Positions 10,259 through 23,760 are shown, counted from the first letter of the stretch. The stretch is 64,000 nucleotides of DNA from Coffea arabica (GCF_036785885.1 NC_092330.1:20060525-20124524); one strand, 5' to 3'. Program-made: numbers and translations. The notes: a model not told the origin generated them from the letters alone.

Positions 10259-10668
10259 CCCTTTTTTGTTTCGAAATCCAAATTTTCCCTTCGTTCTTTA
10301 TGCTGTAGTAATTTAGCTCCGTCGGAACGATTGCTTTATATTTTGCTTCTCATCGAAGCATGAAGGCGGATCTGAAGGCGCGAGACAAGTCAGGAACGGT
10401 ACGGCTGAATCGAAGCCCGGATCGTCGGTCAATGTTGTCGGCGCAAATGCATAAGCGCAAGCGTGAAGGATCAATTTCAGGATAATTGAGAGTTGTGCGA
10501 CGAGGGAAAAAAAAGGTGCAAAGCAACAAGAAAAAAATATAAAAGTAAATAAATAAAAGGATGAGAGGAAATTCATGAATTGACGCTTAGAATGAATTCG
10601 GGTCCAGAAAAGCCAAACTGCTTCACAGGACGTGGCAGTTTAAAAGAATAAAGCGAAAGGAACATGGC

Positions 10669-11301
10669 GGGTGTGATCATACCAGCACTAATGCACCGGA
10701 TCCCATCAGAACTTCGAAGTTAAGCGTGCTTGGGCGACAGTAGTACTAGGATGGGTGACCCTAGGCCGGTCAACGGGTCGGGTCTACACCCGGATCCGGA
10801 TCGGATCCCTGAAATTTTTGCGGGTATGGGTAGGGATTTAATTCCGTTATCCGGATCCGGATCCGTTTTTTCAAACAAAAAAACGGGTCGGATACGGAAT
10901 ATAGTATTCCGACCCGTATTAGACCCGGATCCGGATATAAATGATTTAATAATTTATAAAAAATATATATTATCAATATAATTTGATTAGGATGATGTAT
11001 TTGAGTAAAATCAATTTGATTTATTTTCTTATTTGGTTTTTTCTTTGCATTAGCTAGAAATTTGTTTACAAATATATCTTTTTCTCTTTTTTGTTAGAAA
11101 TTATAAATTTTGGCAAATTTGTTCGGGTAGACCCGACCCGGATCCGAGACTCGCCGGGTCCGGATCCGGAACACCGAATAAAAGACCCGTCGGGTAAACG
11201 GGTCGGCTCCGGGTCCGGGTCCGGAATAATGAATTCCGGCCCGGACCCGGCCCGTTGACACCCCTAGGTGACCCCCTGGGAAATCCTCGTGTTGCACCCC
11301 T
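10669..11301 (+). pseudogene. 5S rRNA: 5S rRNA gene, interrupted
   Basis: T6, T46, C70, A102. Copy of the unit at 7540, offset 3129 bp. Confidence 0.95.
10762..11266. mobile_element. hAT-type MITE, copy 10, class P
   Basis: CCGG left end, GGCTCC right mark. Confidence 0.88.
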
Positions 11302-11711
11302 CCCTTTTTTGTTTCGAAATCCAAATTTTCCCTTCGTTCTTTATGCTGTAGTAATTTAGCTCCGTCGGAACGATTGCTTTATATTTTGCTTCTCATCGAA
11401 GCATGAAGGCGGATCTGAAGGCGCGAGACAAGTCAGGAACGGTACGGCTGAATCGAAGCCCGGATCGTCGGTCAATGTTGTCGGCGCAAATGCATAAGCG
11501 CAAGCGTGAAGGATCAATTTCAGGATAATTGAGAGTTGTGCGACGAGGGAAAAAAAAGGTGCAAAGCAACAAGAAAAAAATATAAAAGTAAATAAATAAA
11601 AGGATGAGAGGAAATTCATGAATTGACGCTTAGAATGAATTCGGGTCCAGAAAAGCCAAACTGCTTCACAGGACGTGGCAGTTTAAAAGAATAAAGCGAA
11701 AGGAACATGGC

Positions 11712-12344
11712 GGGTGCGATCATACCAGCACTAATGCACCGGATCCCATCAGAACTTCGAAGTTAAGCGTGCTTGGGCGACAGTAGTACTAGGATGGGTG
11801 ACCCTAGGCCTGTCAACGGGTCGGGTCTACACCCGGATCCGGATCGGATCCCTGAAATTTTTGCGGGTATGGGTAGGGATTTAATTCCGTTATCCGGATC
11901 CGGATCCGTTTTTTCAAACAAAAAAACGGGTCGGATACGGAATATAGTATTCCGACCCGTATTAGACCCGGATCCGGATATAAATGATTTAATAATTTAT
12001 AAAAAATATATATTATCAATATAATTTGATTAGGATGATGTATTTGAGTAAAATCAATTTGATTTATTTTCTTATTTGGTTTTTTCTTTGCATTAGCTAG
12101 AAATTTGTTTACAAATATATCTTTTTCTCTTTTTTGTTAGAAATTATAAATTTTGGCAAATTTGTTCGGGTAGACCCGACCCGGATCCGAGACTCGCCGG
12201 GTCCGGATCCGGAACACCGAATAAAAGACCCGTCGGGTAAACGGGTCGGCTCCGGGTCCGGGTCCGGAATAATGAATTCCGGCCCGGACCCGGCCCGTTG
12301 ACACCCCTAGGTGACCCCCTGGGAAATCCTCGTGTTGCACCCCT
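11712..12344 (+). pseudogene. 5S rRNA: 5S rRNA gene, interrupted
   Basis: T46, C70, A102. Confidence 0.95.
11805..12309. mobile_element. hAT-type MITE, copy 11, class P
   Basis: CCTG left end. Confidence 0.88.
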
Positions 12345-12754
12345 CCCTTTTTTGTTTCGAAATCCAAATTTTCCCTTCGTTCTTTATGCTGTAGTAATTT
12401 AGCTCCGTCGGAACGATTGCTTTATATTTTGCTTCTCATCGAAGCATGAAGGCGGATCTGAAGGCGCGAGACAAGTCAGGAACGGTACGGCTGGATCGAA
12501 GCCCGGATCGTCGGTCAAAGTTGTCGGCGCAAATGCATAAGCGCAAGCGTGAAGGATCAATTTCAGGATAATTGAGAGTTGTGCGACGAGGGAAAAAAAA
12601 GGTGCAAAGCAACAAGAAAAAAATATAAAAGTAAATAAATAAAAGGATGAGAGGAAATTCATGAATTGACGCTTAGAATGAATTCGGGTCCAGAAAAGCC
12701 AAACTGCTTCACAGGACGTGGCAGTTTAAAAGAATAAAGCGAAAGGAACATGGC

Positions 12755-13387
12755 GGGTGCGATCATACCAGCACTAATGCACCGGATCCCATCAGAACTT
12801 CGAAGTTAAGCGTGCTTGGGCGACAGTAGTACTAGGATGGGTGACCCTAGGCCGGTCAACGGGTCGGGTCTACACCCGGATCCGGATCGGATCCCTGAAA
12901 TTTTTGCGGGTATGGGTAGGGATTTAATTCCGTTATCCGGATCCGGATCCGTTTTTTCAAACAAAAAAACGGGTCGGATACGGAATATAGTATTCCGACC
13001 CGTATTAGACCCGGATTCGGATATAAATGATTTAATAATTTATAAAAAATATATATTATCAATATAATTTGATTAGGATGATGTATTTGAGTAAAATCAA
13101 TTTGATTTATTTTCTTATTTGGTTTTTTCTTTGCATTAGCTAGAAATTAGTTTACAAATATATTTTTTTCTCTTTTTTGTTAGAAATTATAAATTTTGGC
13201 AAATTTGTTCGGGTAGACCCGACCCGGATCCGAGACTCGCCGGGTCCGGATCCGGAACACAGAATAAAAGACCCGTCGGGTAAACGGGTCGGATCCGGGT
13301 CCGGGTCCGGAATAATGAATTCCGGCCCGGACCCGGCCCGTTGACACCCCTAGGTGACCCCCTGGGAAATCCTCGTGTTGCACCCCT
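12755..13387 (+). pseudogene. 5S rRNA: 5S rRNA gene, interrupted
   Basis: T46, C70, A102. Confidence 0.95.
12848..13352. mobile_element. hAT-type MITE, copy 12, chimera S/D
   Basis: Class S through CATTAGCTAG, then class D from CACAGAATAAAAG. The switch lies between about 13141 and 13261. Confidence 0.88.
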
Positions 13388-13799
13388 CCCTTTTTTGTTT
13401 CGAAATCCAAATTTCCCCTTCGTTCTTTATGCTGTAGTAATTTAGCTCCGTCGGAACGATTGCTTTATATTTTGCTTCTCATCGAAGCATGAAGGCGGAT
13501 CTGAAGGCGCGAGACAAGTCAGGAACGGTACGGCTGGATCGAAACCCGGATCGTCGGTCAAAGTTGTCGGCGCAAATGTATAAGTGCAAGCGTGAAGGAT
13601 CAATTTCAGAATAATTGAGAGTTGCGCGACGAGGGAAAAAAAAATGGTGCAAATCAACAAGAAAAAAATGTAAAAGTAAATAAATAAAAGGATGAGGGGA
13701 AATTCTTGAATTGACGCTTAAAATGAATTCGGGTCCAGAAAAGCCACACTGCTTCACAGGACGGGGCAGTTTAAAAGAATAAAGCGAAAGGAACATGGT

Positions 13800-13919
13800 G
13801 GGTGCGATCATACCAGCACTAATGCACCGGATCCCATCAGAACTCCGAAGTTAAGCATGCTTGGGCGAGAGTAGTACTAGGATGGGTGACCCCCTGGGAA
13901 GTCCTCGTGTTGCACCCCT
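13800..13919 (+). rRNA. 5S rRNA: 5S rRNA, uninterrupted, A58 type
   Basis: T at -1 and A58; otherwise full length. Type II spacers lie on both sides. Confidence 0.93.
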
Positions 13920-14331
13920 CCCTTTTTTGTTTCGAAATCCAAATTTCCCCTTCGTTCTTTATGCTGTAGTAATTTAGCTCCGTCGGAACGATTGCTTTAT
14001 ATTTTGCTTCTTATCGAAGCATGAAGGCGGATCTGAAGGCGCGAGACAAGTCAGGAACGGTACGGCTGGATCGAAGCCCGGATCGTCGGTCAAAGTTGTC
14101 GGCGCAAATGTATAAGTGCAAGCGTGAAGGATCAATTTCAGAATAATTGAGAGTTGCGCGACGAGGGAAAAAAAAATGGTGCAAATCAACAAGAAAAAAA
14201 TGTAAAAGTAAATAAATAAAAGGATGAGGGGAAATTCTTGAATTGACGCTTAAAATGAATTCGGGTCCAGAAAAGCCAAACTGCTTCACAGGACGTGGCA
14301 GTTTAAAAGAATAAAGCGAAAGAAACATGGC

Positions 14332-14964
14332 GGGTGCGATCATACCAGCACTAATGCACCGGATCCCATCAGAACTCCGAAGTTAAGCGTGCTTGGGCGA
14401 CAGTAGTACTAGGATGGGTGACCCTAGGCCTGTCAACGGGTCGGGTCTAGACCCGGATCCGGATCGGATCGCTGAAATTTTTTCGGGTATGGGTAGGGAT
14501 TTAATTCCGTTATCCGGATCCGGATCCGTTTTTTCAAACAAAAAAATGGGTCGGATACGGAATATAGTATTCCGACCCGTATTAGACCCGGATCCGGATA
14601 TAAATGATTTAATAATTTATAAAAAATATATATTATCAATATAATTTGATTAGGATGATGTATTTGAGTAAAATCAATTTGATTTATTTTCTTATTTGGT
14701 TTTTTCTTTGCATTAGTTAGAAATTAGTTTACAAATATATTTTTTTCTCTTTTTTGTTAGAAATTATAAATTTTGGCAAATTTGTTCGGGTAGACCCGAC
14801 CCGGATCCGAGACTCGCCGGGTCCGGATCCGGAACACAGAATAAAAGACCCGTCGGGTAAACGGGTCGGATCCGGGTCCGGGTCCGGAATAATGAATTCC
14901 GGCCCGGACCCGGCCCGTTGACACCCCTAGGTGACCCCCTGGGAAATCCTCGTGTTGCACCCCT
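14332..14964 (+). pseudogene. 5S rRNA: 5S rRNA gene, interrupted
   Basis: C46 kept, C70, A102. The upstream spacer has AAAGAAACATGG instead of AAAGGAACATGG. Confidence 0.95.
14425..14929. mobile_element. hAT-type MITE, copy 13, class DM
   Basis: Class D with C to T at element 123 (AAAAATGGGTCGG), which weakens the base of the first hairpin. Confidence 0.88.
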
Positions 14965-15374
14965 CCCTTTTTTGTTTCGAAATCCAAATTTCCCCTTCGT
15001 TCTTTATGCTGTAGTAATTTAGCTCCGTCGGAACGATTGCTTTATATTTTGCTTCTCATCGAAGCATGAAGGCGGATCTGAAGGCGCGAGACAAGTCAGG
15101 AACGGTACGGCTGGATCGAAGCCCGGATCGTCGGTCAAAGTTGTCGGCGCAAATGCATAAGCGCAAGCGTGAAGGATCAATTTCAGGATAATTGAGAGTT
15201 GTGCGACGAGGGAAAAAAAAGGTGCAAAGCAACAAGAAAAAAATATAAAAGTAAATAAATAAAAGGATGAGAGGAAATTCATGAATTGACGCTTAGAATG
15301 AATTCGGGTCCAGAAAAGCCAAACTGCTTCACAGGACGTGGCAGTTTAAAAGAATAAAGCGAAAGGAACATGGC

Positions 15375-16007
15375 GGGTGCGATCATACCAGCACTAATGC
15401 ACCGGATCCCATCAGAACTTCGAAGTTAAGCGTGCTTGGGCGACAGTAGTACTAGGATGGGTGACCCTAGGCCGGTCAACGGGTCGGGTCTACACCCGGA
15501 TCCGGATCGGATCCCTGAAATTTTTGCGGGTATGGGTAGGGATTTAATTCCGTTATCCGGATCCGGATCCGTTTTTTCAAACAAAAAAACGGGTCGGATA
15601 CGGAATATAGTATTCCGACCCGTATTAGACCCGGATTCGGATATAAATGATTTAATAATTTATAAAAAATATATATTATCAATATAATTTGATTAGGATG
15701 ATGTATTTGAGTAAAATCAATTTGATTTATTTTCTTATTTGGTTTTTTCTTTGCATTAGCTAGAAATTAGTTTACAAATATATCTTTTTCTCTTTTTTGT
15801 TAGAAATTATAAATTTTGGCAAATTTGTTCGGGTAGACCCGACCCGGATCCGAGACTCGCCGGGTCCGGATCCGGAACACCGAATAAAAGACCCGTCGGG
15901 TAAACGGGTCGGCTCCGGGTCCGGGTCCGGAATAATGAATTCCGGCCCGGACCCGGCCCGTTGACACCCCTAGGTGACCCCCTGGGAAATCCTCGTGTTG
16001 CACCCCT
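15375..16007 (+). pseudogene. 5S rRNA: 5S rRNA gene, interrupted
   Basis: T46, C70, A102. Confidence 0.95.
15468..15972. mobile_element. hAT-type MITE, copy 14, class S
   Basis: ATTCGG mark; right part P-like. Confidence 0.88.
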
Positions 16008-16419
16008 CCCTTTTTTGTTTCGAAATCCAAATTTTCCCTTCGTTCTTTATGCTGTAGTAATTTAGCTCCGTCGGAACGATTGCTTTATATTTTGCTTCTC
16101 ATCGAAGCATGAAGGCGGATCTGAAGGCGCGAGACAAGTCAGGAACGGTACGGCTGGATCGAAGCCCGGATCGTCGGTCAAAGTTGTCGGCGCAAATGTA
16201 TAAGCGCAAGCGTGAAGGATCAATTTCAGGATAATTGAGAGTTGCGCGACGAGGGAAAAAAAAATGGTGCAAATCAACAAGAAAAAAATGTAAAAGTAAA
16301 TAAATAAAAGGATGAGGGGAAATTCTTGAATTGACGCTTAAAATGAATTCGGGTCCAGAAAAGCCACACTGCTTCACAGGACGGGGCAGTTTAAAAGAAT
16401 AAAGCGAAAGGAACATGGC

Positions 16420-16539
16420 GGGTGCGATCATACCAGCACTAATGCACCGGATCCCATCAGAACTCCGAAGTTAAGCGTGCTTGGGCGAGAGTAGTACTAG
16501 GATGGGTGACCCCCTGGGAAGTCCTCGTGTTGCACCCCT
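16420..16539 (+). rRNA. 5S rRNA: 5S rRNA, uninterrupted, canonical type
   Basis: C at -1, G58, G70, G102. Copy of the gene at 4392, offset 12028 bp. Confidence 0.97.
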
Positions 16540-16949
16540 CCCTTTTTTGTTTCGAAATCCAAATTTCCCCTTCGTTCTTTATGCTGTAGTAATTTAGCTC
16601 CGTCGGAACGATTGCTTGATATTTTGCTTCTCATCGAAGCATGAAGGCGGATCTGAAGGCGCGAGACAAGTCAGGAACGGTACGGCTGGATCGAAGCCCG
16701 GATCGTCGGTCAAAGTTGTCGGCGCAAATGTATAAGCGGAAGCGTGAAGGATCAATTTCAGGATAATTGAGAGTTGTGCGACGAGGGAAAAAAAAGGTGC
16801 AAAGCAACAAGAAAAAAATATAAAAGTAAATAAATAAAAGGATGAGAGGAAATTCATGAATTGACGCTTAGAATGAATTCGGGTCCAGAAAAGCCAAACT
16901 GCTTCACAGGACGTGGCAGTTTAAAAGAATAAAGCGAAAGGAACATGGC

Positions 16950-17582
16950 GGGTGCGATCATACCAGCACTAATGCACCGGATCCCATCAGAACTCCGAAG
17001 TTAAGCGTGCTTGGGCGACAGTAGTACTAGGATGGGTGACCCTAGGCCTGTCAACGGGTCGGGTCTAGACCCGGATCCGGATCGGATCGCTGAAATTTTT
17101 TCGGGTATGGGTAGGGATTTAATTCCGTTATCCGGATCCGGATCCGTTTTTTCAAACAAAAAAACGGGTCGGATACGGAATATAGTATTCCGACCCGTAT
17201 TAGACCCGGATCCGGATATAAATGATTTAATAATTTATAAAAAATATATATTATCAATATAATTTGATTAGGATGATGTATTTGAGTAAAATCAATTTGA
17301 TTTATTTTCTTATTTGGTTTTTTCTTTGCATTAGTTAGAAATTAGTTTACAAATATATTTTTTTCTCTTTTTTGTTAGAAATTATAAATTTTGGCAAATT
17401 TGTTCGGGTAGACCCGACCCGGATCCGAGACTCGCCGGGTCCGGATCCGGAACACAGAATAAAAGACCCGTCGGGTAAACGGGTCGGATCCGGGTCCGGG
17501 TCCGGAATAATGAATTCCGGCCCGGACCCGGCCCGTTGACACCCCTAGGTGACCCCCTGGGAAATCCTCGTGTTGCACCCCT
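16950..17582 (+). pseudogene. 5S rRNA: 5S rRNA gene, interrupted
   Basis: C46 kept, C70, A102. Confidence 0.95.
17043..17547. mobile_element. hAT-type MITE, copy 15, class D
   Basis: As copy 5, offset 12028 bp. Confidence 0.88.
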
Positions 17583-17994
17583 CCCTTTTTTGTTTCGAAA
17601 TCCAAATTTCCCCTTCGTTCTTTATGCTGTAGTAATTTAGCTCCGTCGGAACGATTGCTTTATATTTTGCTTCTCATCGAAGCATGAAGGCGGATCTGAA
17701 GGCGCGAGACAAGTCAGGAACGGTACGGCTGGATCGAAACCCGGATCGTCGGTCAAAGTTGTCGGCGCAAATGTATAAGTGCAAGCGTGAAGGATCAATT
17801 TCAGAATAATTGAGAGTTGCGCGACGAGGGAAAAAAAAATGGTGCAAATCAACAAGAAAAAAATGTAAAAGTAAATAAATAAAAGGATGAGGGGAAATTC
17901 TTGAATTGACGCTTAAAATGAATTCGGGTCCAGAAAAGCCACACTGCTTCACAGGACGGGGCAGTTTAAAAGAATAAAGCGAAAGGAACATGGT

Positions 17995-18114
17995 GGGTGC
18001 GATCATACCAGCACTAATGCACCGGATCCCATCAGAACTCCGAAGTTAAGCATGCTTGGGCGAGAGTAGTACTAGGATGGGTGACCCCCTGGGAAGTCCT
18101 CGTGTTGCACCCCT
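17995..18114 (+). rRNA. 5S rRNA: 5S rRNA, uninterrupted, A58 type
   Basis: T at -1, A58. Copy of the gene at 5967. Confidence 0.93.
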
Positions 18115-18524
18115 CCCTTTTTTGTTTCGAAATCCAAATTTCCCCTTCGTTCTTTATGCTGTAGTAATTTAGCTCCGTCGGAACGATTGCTTTATATTTT
18201 GCTTCTTATCGAAGCATGAAGGCGGATCTGAAGGCGCGAGACAAGTCAGGAACGGTACGGCTGGATCGAAGCCCGGATCGTCGGTCAAAGTTGTCGGCGC
18301 AAATGTATAAGCGCAAGCGTGAAGGATCAATTTCAGGATAATTGAGAGTTGTGCGACGAGGGAAAAAAAAGGTGCAAAGCAACAAGAAAAAAATATAAAA
18401 GTAAATAAATAAAAGGATGAGAAGAAATTCATGAATTGACGCTTAGAATGAATTCGGGTCCAGAAAAGCCAAACTGCTTCACAGGACGTGGCAGTTTAAA
18501 AGAATAAAGCGAAAGGAACATGGC

Positions 18525-19157
18525 GGGTGCGATCATACCAGCACTAATGCACCGGATCCCATCAGAACTTCGAAGTTAAGCGTGCTTGGGCGACAGTAGT
18601 ACTAGGATGGGTGACCCTAGGCCGGTCAACGGGTCGGGTCTACACCCGGATCCGGATCGGATCCTTGAAATTTTTGCTGGTATGGGTAGGGATTTAATTC
18701 CGTTATCCGGATCCGGATCCGTTTTTTCAAACAAAAAAACGGGTCGGATACGGAATATAGTATTCCGACCCGTACTAGACCCGGATCCGGATATAAATGA
18801 TTTAATAATTTATAAAAAATATATATTATCAATATAATTTGATTAGGATGATGTATTTGAGTAAAATCAATTTGATTTATTTTCTTATTTGGTTTTTTCT
18901 TTGCATTAGCTAGAAATTAGTTTACAAATATATCTTTTTCTCTTTTTTGTTAGAAATTATAAATTTTGGCAAATTTGTTCGGGTAGACCCGACCCGGATC
19001 CGAGACTCGCCGGGTCCGGATCCGGAACACCGAATAAAAGACCCGTCGGGTAAACGGGTCGGATCCGGGTCCGGGTCCGGAATAAAGAATTCCGGCCCGG
19101 ACCCGGCCCGTTGACACCCCTAGGTGACCCCCTGGGAAATCCTCGTGTTGCACCCCT
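18525..19157 (+). pseudogene. 5S rRNA: 5S rRNA gene, interrupted
   Basis: T46, C70, A102. Confidence 0.95.
18618..19122. mobile_element. hAT-type MITE, copy 16, class L
   Basis: CT at element 47-48 and AATAAAG right mark. Confidence 0.88.
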
Positions 19158-19567
19158 CCCTTTTTTGTTTCGAAATCCAAATTTTCCCTTCGTTCTTTAT
19201 GCTGTAGTAATTTAGCTCCGTCGGAACGATTGCTTTATATTTTGCTTCTCATCGAAGCATGAAGGCGGATCTGAAGGCGCGAGACAAGTCAGGAACGGTA
19301 CGGCTGAATCGAAGCCCGGATCGTCGGTCAATGTTGTCGGCGCAAATGCATAAGCGCAAGCGTGAAGGATCAATTTCAGGATAATTGAGAGTTGTGCGAC
19401 GAGGGAAAAAAAAGGTGCAAAGCAACAAGAAAAAAATATAAAAGTAAATAAATAAAAGGATGAGAGGAAATTCATGAATTGACGCTTAGAATGAATTCGG
19501 GTCCAGAAAAGCCAAACTGCTTCACAGGACGTGGCAGTTTAAAAGAATAAAGCGAAAGGAACATGGC

Positions 19568-20200
19568 GGGTGTGATCATACCAGCACTAATGCACCGGAT
19601 CCCATCAGAACTTCGAAGTTAAGCGTGCTTGGGCGACAGTAGTACTAGGATGGGTGACCCTAGGCCGGTCAACGGGTCGGGTCTACACCCGGATCCGGAT
19701 CGGATCCCTGAAATTTTTGCGGGTATGGGTAGGGATTTAATTCCGTTATCCGGATCCGGATCCGTTTTTTCAAACAAAAAAACGGGTCGGATACGGAATA
19801 TAGTATTCCGACCCGTATTAGACCCGGATCCGGATATAAATGATTTAATAATTTATAAAAAATATATATTATCAATATAATTTGATTAGGATGATGTATT
19901 TGAGTAAAATCAATTTGATTTATTTTCTTATTTGGTTTTTTCTTTGCATTAGCTAGAAATTAGTTTACAAATATATCTTTTTCTCTTTTTTGTTAGAAAT
20001 TATAAATTTTGGCAAATTTGTTCGGGTAGACCCGACCCGGATCCGAGACTCGCCGGGTCCGGATCCGGAACACCGAATAAAAGACCCGTCGGGTAAACGG
20101 GTCGGCTCCGGGTCCGGGTCCGGAATAATGAATTCCGGCCCGGACCCGGCCCGTTGACACCCCTAGGTGACCCCCTGGGAAATCCTCGTGTTGCACCCCT
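19568..20200 (+). pseudogene. 5S rRNA: 5S rRNA gene, interrupted
   Basis: T6, T46, C70, A102. Confidence 0.95.
19661..20165. mobile_element. hAT-type MITE, copy 17, class P
   Basis: The core has AAATTAGTTTAC, unlike copies 2, 7 and 10 (AAATTTGTTTAC), so it is a P subtype or a P/S mosaic. Confidence 0.86.
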
Positions 20201-20612
20201 CCCTTTTTTGTTTCGAAATCCAAATTTTCCCTTCGTTCTTTATGCTGTAGTAATTTAGCTCCGTCGGAACGATTGCTTTATATTTTGCTTCTCATCGAAG
20301 CATGAAGGCGGATCTGAAGGCGCGAGACAAGTCAGGAACGGTACGGCTGGATCGAAGCCCGGATCGTCGGTCAAAGTTGTCGGCGCAAATGTATAAGCGC
20401 AAGCGTGAAGGATCAATTTCAGGATAATTGAGAGTTGCGCGACGAGGGAAAAAAAAATGGTGCAAATCAACAAGAAAAAAATGTAAAAGTAAATAAATAA
20501 AAGGATGAGGGGAAATTCTTGAATTGACGCTTAAAATGAATTCGGGTCCAGAAAAGCCACACTGCTTCACAGGACGGGGCAGTTTAAAAGAATAAAGCGA
20601 AAGGAACATGGC

Positions 20613-20732
20613 GGGTGCGATCATACCAGCACTAATGCACCGGATCCCATCAGAACTCCGAAGTTAAGCGTGCTTGGGCGAGAGTAGTACTAGGATGGGT
20701 GACCCCCTGGGAAGTCCTCGTGTTGCACCCCT
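20613..20732 (+). rRNA. 5S rRNA: 5S rRNA, uninterrupted, canonical type
   Basis: C at -1, G58, G70, G102. Copy of 16420, offset 4193 bp. Confidence 0.97.
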
Positions 20733-21142
20733 CCCTTTTTTGTTTCGAAATCCAAATTTCCCCTTCGTTCTTTATGCTGTAGTAATTTAGCTCCGTCGGA
20801 ACGATTGCTTGATATTTTGCTTCTCATCGAAGCATGAAGGCGGATCTGAAGGCGCGAGACAAGTCAGGAACGGTACGGCTGGATCGAAGCCCGGATCGTC
20901 GGTCAAAGTTGTCGGCGCAAATGTATAAGCGGAAGCGTGAAGGATCAATTTCAGGATAATTGAGAGTTGTGCGACGAGGGAAAAAAAAGGTGCAAAGCAA
21001 CAAGAAAAAAATATAAAAGTAAATAAATAAAAGGATGAGAGGAAATTCATGAATTGACGCTTAGAATGAATTCGGGTCCAGAAAAGCCAAACTGCTTCAC
21101 AGGACGTGGCAGTTTAAAAGAATAAAGCGAAAGGAACATGGC

Positions 21143-21775
21143 GGGTGCGATCATACCAGCACTAATGCACCGGATCCCATCAGAACTCCGAAGTTAAGCG
21201 TGCTTGGGCGACAGTAGTACTAGGATGGGTGACCCTAGGCCTGTCAACGGGTCGGGTCTAGACCCGGATCCGGATCGGATCGCTGAAATTTTTTCGGGTA
21301 TGGGTAGGGATTTAATTCCGTTATCCGGATCCGGATCCGTTTTTTCAAACAAAAAAACGGGTCGGATACGGAATATAGTATTCCGACCCGTATTAGACCC
21401 GGATCCGGATATAAATGATTTAATAATTTATAAAAAATATATATTATCAATATAATTTGATTAGGATGATGTATTTGAGTAAAATCAATTTGATTTATTT
21501 TCTTATTTGGTTTTTTCTTTGCATTAGTTAGAAATTAGTTTACAAATATATTTTTTTCTCTTTTTTGTTAGAAATTATAAATTTTGGCAAATTTGTTCGG
21601 GTAGACCCGACCCGGATCCGAGACTCGCCGGGTCCGGATCCGGAACACAGAATAAAAGACCCGTCGGGTAAACGGGTCGGATCCGGGTCCGGGTCCGGAA
21701 TAATGAATTCCGGCCCGGACCCGGCCCGTTGACACCCCTAGGTGACCCCCTGGGAAATCCTCGTGTTGCACCCCT
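21143..21775 (+). pseudogene. 5S rRNA: 5S rRNA gene, interrupted
   Basis: C46 kept, C70, A102. First unit of higher-order block 1. Confidence 0.95.
21236..21740. mobile_element. hAT-type MITE, copy 18, class D
   Basis: Standard class D marks. Confidence 0.88.
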
Positions 21776-22187
21776 CCCTTTTTTGTTTCGAAATCCAAAT
21801 TTCCCCTTCGTTCTTTATGCTGTAGTAATTTAGCTCCGTCGGAACGATTGCTTTATATTTTGCTTCTCATCGAAGCATGAAGGCGGATCTGAAGGCGCGA
21901 GACAAGTCAGGAACGGTACGGCTGGATCGAAACCCGGATCGTCGGTCAAAGTTGTCGGCGCAAATGTATAAGTGCAAGCGTGAAGGATCAATTTCAGAAT
22001 AATTGAGAGTTGCGCGACGAGGGAAAAAAAAATGGTGCAAATCAACAAGAAAAAAATGTAAAAGTAAATAAATAAAAGGATGAGGGGAAATTCTTGAATT
22101 GACGCTTAAAATGAATTCGGGTCCAGAAAAGCCACACTGCTTCACAGGACGGGGCAGTTTAAAAGAATAAAGCGAAAGGAACATGGT

Positions 22188-22307
22188 GGGTGCGATCATA
22201 CCAGCACTAATGCACCGGATCCCATCAGAACTCCGAAGTTAAGCATGCTTGGGCGAGAGTAGTACTAGGATGGGTGACCCCCTGGGAAGTCCTCGTGTTG
22301 CACCCCT
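22188..22307 (+). rRNA. 5S rRNA: 5S rRNA, uninterrupted, A58 type
   Basis: T at -1, A58. The spacer after it has CTTATCGAAG, a mark shared with the spacers after 5967, 17995, 30554 and 40496. Confidence 0.93.
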
Positions 22308-22717
22308 CCCTTTTTTGTTTCGAAATCCAAATTTCCCCTTCGTTCTTTATGCTGTAGTAATTTAGCTCCGTCGGAACGATTGCTTTATATTTTGCTTCTT
22401 ATCGAAGCATGAAGGCGGATCTGAAGGCGCGAGACAAGTCAGGAACGGTACGGCTGGATCGAAGCCCGGATCGTCGGTCAAAGTTGTCGGCGCAAATGTA
22501 TAAGCGCAAGCGTGAAGGATCAATTTCAGGATAATTGAGAGTTGTGCGACGAGGGAAAAAAAAGGTGCAAAGCAACAAGAAAAAAATATAAAAGTAAATA
22601 AATAAAAGGATGAGAAGAAATTCATGAATTGACGCTTAGAATGAATTCGGGTCCAGAAAAGCCAAACTGCTTCACAGGACGTGGCAGTTTAAAAGAATAA
22701 AGCGAAAGGAACATGGC

Positions 22718-23350
22718 GGGTGCGATCATACCAGCACTAATGCACCGGATCCCATCAGAACTTCGAAGTTAAGCGTGCTTGGGCGACAGTAGTACTAGGA
22801 TGGGTGACCCTAGGCCGGTCAACGGGTCGGGTCTACACCCGGATCCGGATCGGATCCTTGAAATTTTTGCTGGTATGGGTAGGGATTTAATTCCGTTATC
22901 CGGATCCGGATCCGTTTTTTCAAACAAAAAAACGGGTCGGATACGGAATATAGTATTCCGACCCGTACTAGACCCGGATCCGGATATAAATGATTTAATA
23001 ATTTATAAAAAATATATATTATCAATATAATTTGATTAGGATGATGTATTTGAGTAAAATCAATTTGATTTATTTTCTTATTTGGTTTTTTCTTTGCATT
23101 AGCTAGAAATTAGTTTACAAATATATCTTTTTCTCTTTTTTGTTAGAAATTATAAATTTTGGCAAATTTGTTCGGGTAGACCCGACCCGGATCCGAGACT
23201 CGCCGGGTCCGGATCCGGAACACCGAATAAAAGACCCGTCGGGTAAACGGGTCGGATCCGGGTCCGGGTCCGGAATAAAGAATTCCGGCCCGGACCCGGC
23301 CCGTTGACACCCCTAGGTGACCCCCTGGGAAATCCTCGTGTTGCACCCCT
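22718..23350 (+). pseudogene. 5S rRNA: 5S rRNA gene, interrupted
   Basis: T46, C70, A102. Confidence 0.95.
22811..23315. mobile_element. hAT-type MITE, copy 19, class L
   Basis: Standard class L marks. Confidence 0.88.
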
Positions 23351-23760
23351 CCCTTTTTTGTTTCGAAATCCAAATTTTCCCTTCGTTCTTTATGCTGTAG
23401 TAATTTAGCTCCGTCGGAACGATTGCTTTATATTTTGCTTCTCATCGAAGCATGAAGGCGGATCTGAAGGCGCGAGACAAGTCAGGAACGGTACGGCTGA
23501 ATCGAAGCCCGGATCGTCGGTCAATGTTGTCGGCGCAAATGCATAAGCGCAAGCGTGAAGGATCAATTTCAGGATAATTGAGAGTTGTGCGACGAGGGAA
23601 AAAAAAGGTGCAAAGCAACAAGAAAAAAATATAAAAGTAAATAAATAAAAGGATGAGAGGAAATTCATGAATTGACGCTTAGAATGAATTCGGGTCCAGA
23701 AAAGCCAAACTGCTTCACAGGACGTGGCAGTTTAAAAGAATAAAGCGAAAGGAACATGGC

